Positions 60,813 to 64,000 of a stretch of DNA of 64,000 nt are shown in pieces. Below the pieces are notes generated by a model, which was not told the origin of the DNA, made no database searches, and saw only the letters and a program-made list of their open reading frames with translations. The stretch's first letter is position 1. Every line of letters starts with the position of its first letter. Both the position numbers and the translations under genes were made by a program. The DNA is from Struthidea cinerea (Eukaryota > Chordata > Aves > Passeriformes > Corcoracidae), in assembly GCA_013397865.1 (NCBI GenBank), contig VZTI01002050.1, positions 310,001-374,000 of the forward strand. The letters are read 5' to 3'.

Positions 60813-62844
60813 AAAATACAAAAATTCCAGAATCCAGTCTAGATTAAAGGCAGAACATGTGATCCAGTTATGATGCTGTTGAGTTGCCAATATAGAATTG
60901 CATTAACTGAATTTAAGATCGTGTGTGCTGTGCCTCAATTTAAATGAGGGAAAGCTCTGCATAGCATAATAGTAGAATAGATGGAGTGCATTAATTTTCT
61001 GTTGCAAGAGAATCTCAGAAGAAAGGGAGAAATATAGGAAGTAATACAGAGAGATAAAAGGTTTTTAAAAGAAGTCCACATTGATTGAAAAAAAAAATTA
61101 GACTTCTGAAGTGATCCTGGGATCTAAGTTCCATTAAATGATACTGCTCAGGAGGGAGGACGGCTCACAGGTTATTCCTGTAGCTCAGCTCTTAACATCT
61201 GAGCCAGGTTCCCAGTGACTGACAGATGTGACAGATGGATGATCCGTCCCTGTGGGTACGTGTTTACCTATGTGCAAACAGAGCTTCAGAGCCAGTTTTG
61301 TTTTCCTTGGTGATTAATATGGCATTGGCAAGACAGTGAGTGTTCAAAAGCAGCTGTTCTCCTGCCACAGTTCACTTGGTCCAGTTCCTTCAGGCTCCTC
61401 TGCTGAGTAAAACTGCAGAAGATTTCAATGATCCCATTATTTTTTGACAGAGTGCTCCTAACATCAGCAGGCTCCTTTGCCTCATTTGCTGCAGGGCAGC
61501 CACCTTCTCCAGCAATGTTGCCTGACTTGTGCAATCCTCAGTCACTTCTTCCATCCTTACCAAAAAAAAACTGCCTTGCCTTTGACTTCAGCTTCCCTCA
61601 GATTTCAGAAGCACTCTTATGTCACAGATGCAGCACTGTGTTACCTAATCCTTCATGCCCCACCAAAATGTGAAATAGTCTTCATTGGCTAACTGGTTTT
61701 GCAGAGTAAGAGCGTGATTTCCCTGAGAAAACCTGTCGAAATCATCCCCGACCTTTTTCATAGTTCTTATGGTGAGAAAAAAGAATTCATTGCGGAAGTA
61801 AAACTTGAAAATAAAATGTGTATCAGTAAAAGCTGGATTAGTAAATTCAAGTATGTGTCTACAAAAGCACTTTTTCCCCTCAATTTGCATTTGTCTCACA
61901 GACACTTACTTTTACTATGTACTTCTTAAAATCAGCACAAAATGCCACTGAAGAGATTTTAAGCATTTAGAAATCCATTAGCAGTAACCTCTGCAGTCAC
62001 AGTTATTATGGTAACGATCTTGGGTGATTTTCGAGCAGAAGCAAGCGTTTTGACCTGTGAAATGCAGATCACAGGCTAGTAAGCTTTTCTGCACTTGAGG
62101 TGTTTATTATATCTGCAAAGTCGTTTGCTGATTTTCATGTTTGATGAGAGCCTACAGTTGCTGTATCATTTACAGGCTTCCCTGTGTGTTTGTTTAACCT
62201 GGTGGAGGTTTATCAAATGGTCTGTGAAGCAGCTGCAGAGCTATATGTCTTTTCCTTCCCGCTGACATTGGAAATTCCTGAATTTGCTCTCCCATATTTA
62301 GTGCTGAAGATTTCTTTCTTGTCCTTCCTCCTTTTCATCTAAAAACCTTTTTTGGAATGACTTCATATTCGTGTTTCATACACGGATAAACTGAAAAGAA
62401 ATTTGTCTCTTGTAGAAAATTAACAAAGGTCACCAAGTTCTTACCTAGCTGAGATTGCTGATGATTTATTTATACATATTCTTTACAGGTCTGCTGCATG
62501 CTGGTGCTTTTCAATACTGAAAAGGGTTAGAACAGAGAACAGTCTCATTTGACTCCTTTTACCATGAAGGAGAAAATGTATTAAGGGCAATACTGTACAT
62601 GAGGAACATGCACTTCAAATATCCAACTGATACAAGGTCTGAAAATTCAACTGACTTGAAACAATTCTTGCTATTCACACAGCCAGCAGCAGGGTTTGTT
62701 GCTGATGGTACTAAACACCTTTAATCATGTGTATTTGGATTTAATTGCATATAGTTTTGCCAACCTTTAGCATTTCAAAGTAAAATGTATTAATTTATTG
62801 CAGCTGCATTTTCTTTCCAGAAAAATCAGTTTAGCTGTATGTAG

Positions 62845-62898
62845 TATAGGCTGAAATACCATATAGTATCCTATAGGCTGATATACCATATAGTATTA
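62845..62898. repeat. 27-bp tandem duplication
   Basis: Two adjacent 27-bp copies (62845-62871 and 62872-62898) of the tataggctg...accatatagtat unit with three mismatches. A clear recent-looking local duplication in intron 2. Confidence 0.93.
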
Positions 62899-64000
62899 AA
62901 AAGCCTGTCTCAGCAGTTCAGCTGTTGCACACACGCATTTTGGGGCAGGGATGGCAGTTCCGAGCGAATCGTTCTGTGCTCAGCAAATGTGCTTGCAGTG
63001 TGTACATGTGCACGTACTCCTCTGGCCACTTGTTAGTTTGAAGCGCAAGTCCCTAGCACCTGCCTTCCTGTCATGGTGATACCACGGGATTTCTATTGGA
63101 GCTTGGAACCTGAAAATGGCCTGGGAAGCATCAGTGCATCTCCTGAGGGTGGGGGTCCCATCTTCCAGGACGATTGTTTTCCTGCACAATTCTGGCCTGC
63201 TCTCTAAGCTCCACAAAGGGAAGATACCCTTGTGATGGTTTTGTTCATTTTAATCAAAGTGTTGGTGATGTCTGTTGAAAAATTTACTTTCCTTTAAGGG
63301 TTTCCGTTAGAAGAGGAAGCCTGCTGTAGAGGGCGTGTGAGGAGAGAGAAACTAGGGAAAAAAGAAAGATGGTCAAGGACTAGGTTTGAAAGAGGAGCGT
63401 GAAGACAGTCTCTGAAAGAGACACTGGACCAGCTGGATGAGCTTGGAAAGAGGGAAGAAAACCATGTGCTCTTTAAAGGTCATGGAAAGAGGTGCAAAGC
63501 ACAGGGAAATTTGTAACCCTGGGATTATGCCACTGATCACGATCCCTTCCTGGCTGAACATAAAATTCACCAATCCCAATAATCACTGCTGTCTACAAGA
63601 AGTTGTAAAACTTTTTTGTGAAACTGGACTGACTGTCCCTTGTGGAATACAGCAGCCCATTACAGCTACTAGAGGTTCTTCTGGGTAACTGAGAAGCTAA
63701 AATTTAATACTGACCTCTTGAAAAATGTCTGCATTTTCACAGGATAGCACAGCTGGGCTTTCTTGGGGCAAGAAAAGGGGGTATCGTCAGAAAAATGGAT
63801 AATACATGAGAAGAAGATCCATGAGAAATGCTCAGATTCCCCAGTCTGCTCAGAAGTAAGGAAATGTATTAAAAAATTTTCAGGCAATATCTTTTTCTCT
63901 GAGTGGAAATCCATTTAAACATTCTTCTTTATACTGTTATCAGTCCAATATTGGAAAAATAATGTGTATTCAACAGAAAAAAATTATTTCTGGATCATTC

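Larger units (their letters stand above)
54638..64000. other. GRIP1: GRIP1 intron 2, 5' part (runs off the window)
   Basis: It starts gtaaga and contains no sequence that could encode the EEFKG...PDZ1 exon, so intron 2 is longer than 9.36 kb. I see a 27-bp tandem duplication at 62845-62898 and an AT microsatellite at 60783-60812. Minus-strand 54806-55096 (95 codons) and plus-strand 57112-57399 (about 95 codons without an early ATG) are open with a fairly protein-like composition, but I recognise neither. No dispersed repeat or RNA gene was recognised. Confidence 0.75.

Noticed and set aside
54638..64000. GRIP1 exon 3 (start of PDZ1)
   Set aside because: I searched for sequence encoding EEFKG and the PDZ GLTVSGG loop after a good acceptor and found none.
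1..64000. CRISPR arrays, operons, tRNA or rRNA genes
   Set aside because: No regularly spaced direct repeats, no cloverleaf or rRNA-like sequence, and the exon-intron structure and CR1 repeats show a vertebrate genome.

Overview
The window looks like bird nuclear DNA. It is AT-rich and largely non-coding. Its interspersed repeats are almost all short, 5'-truncated CR1 LINE copies, and I see no Alu, B1 or L1. Two short exons match the first two coding exons of the glutamate-receptor-interacting protein 1 gene (GRIP1), both on the + strand. CR1 also occurs in turtles and crocodilians. The low repeat load and a first coding intron of only about 49 kb favour a bird, but I cannot name the species.

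Layout: 1-5404 is upstream flank. 5225-5615 is a CpG-enriched patch that probably holds the promoter and/or the 5' leader, with two upstream ORFs. 5616-5670 is GRIP1 coding exon 1 (18 codons plus one base). 5671-54556 is intron 1 (48,886 bp), with six CR1 fragments, several simple repeats, short tandem duplications and some weak coding-like open frames. 54557-54637 is GRIP1 coding exon 2 (81 bp, phase 1 at both ends). 54638-64000 is the start of intron 2. The exon encoding the first PDZ domain was not found, so it should lie beyond the window.

The two exons together encode residues 1-45 of GRIP1, the N-terminal tail before PDZ1. GRIP1 is a multi-PDZ scaffold that links AMPA receptors and other membrane proteins to motors and signalling proteins. 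The start exon corresponds to the isoform starting MIAVSFKCRC. I did not find the alternative N-terminal exon that gives the palmitoylated isoform.

The most interesting local points are an upstream ORF whose stop overlaps the GRIP1 start codon as ATGA, and the uniform antisense orientation of all six CR1 copies. One CR1 copy retains a 90-codon open remnant of the reverse-transcriptase ORF. Two clear imperfect tandem duplications and a few minus-strand coding-like segments of unknown origin also deserve a second look. I found no new multi-gene system here.
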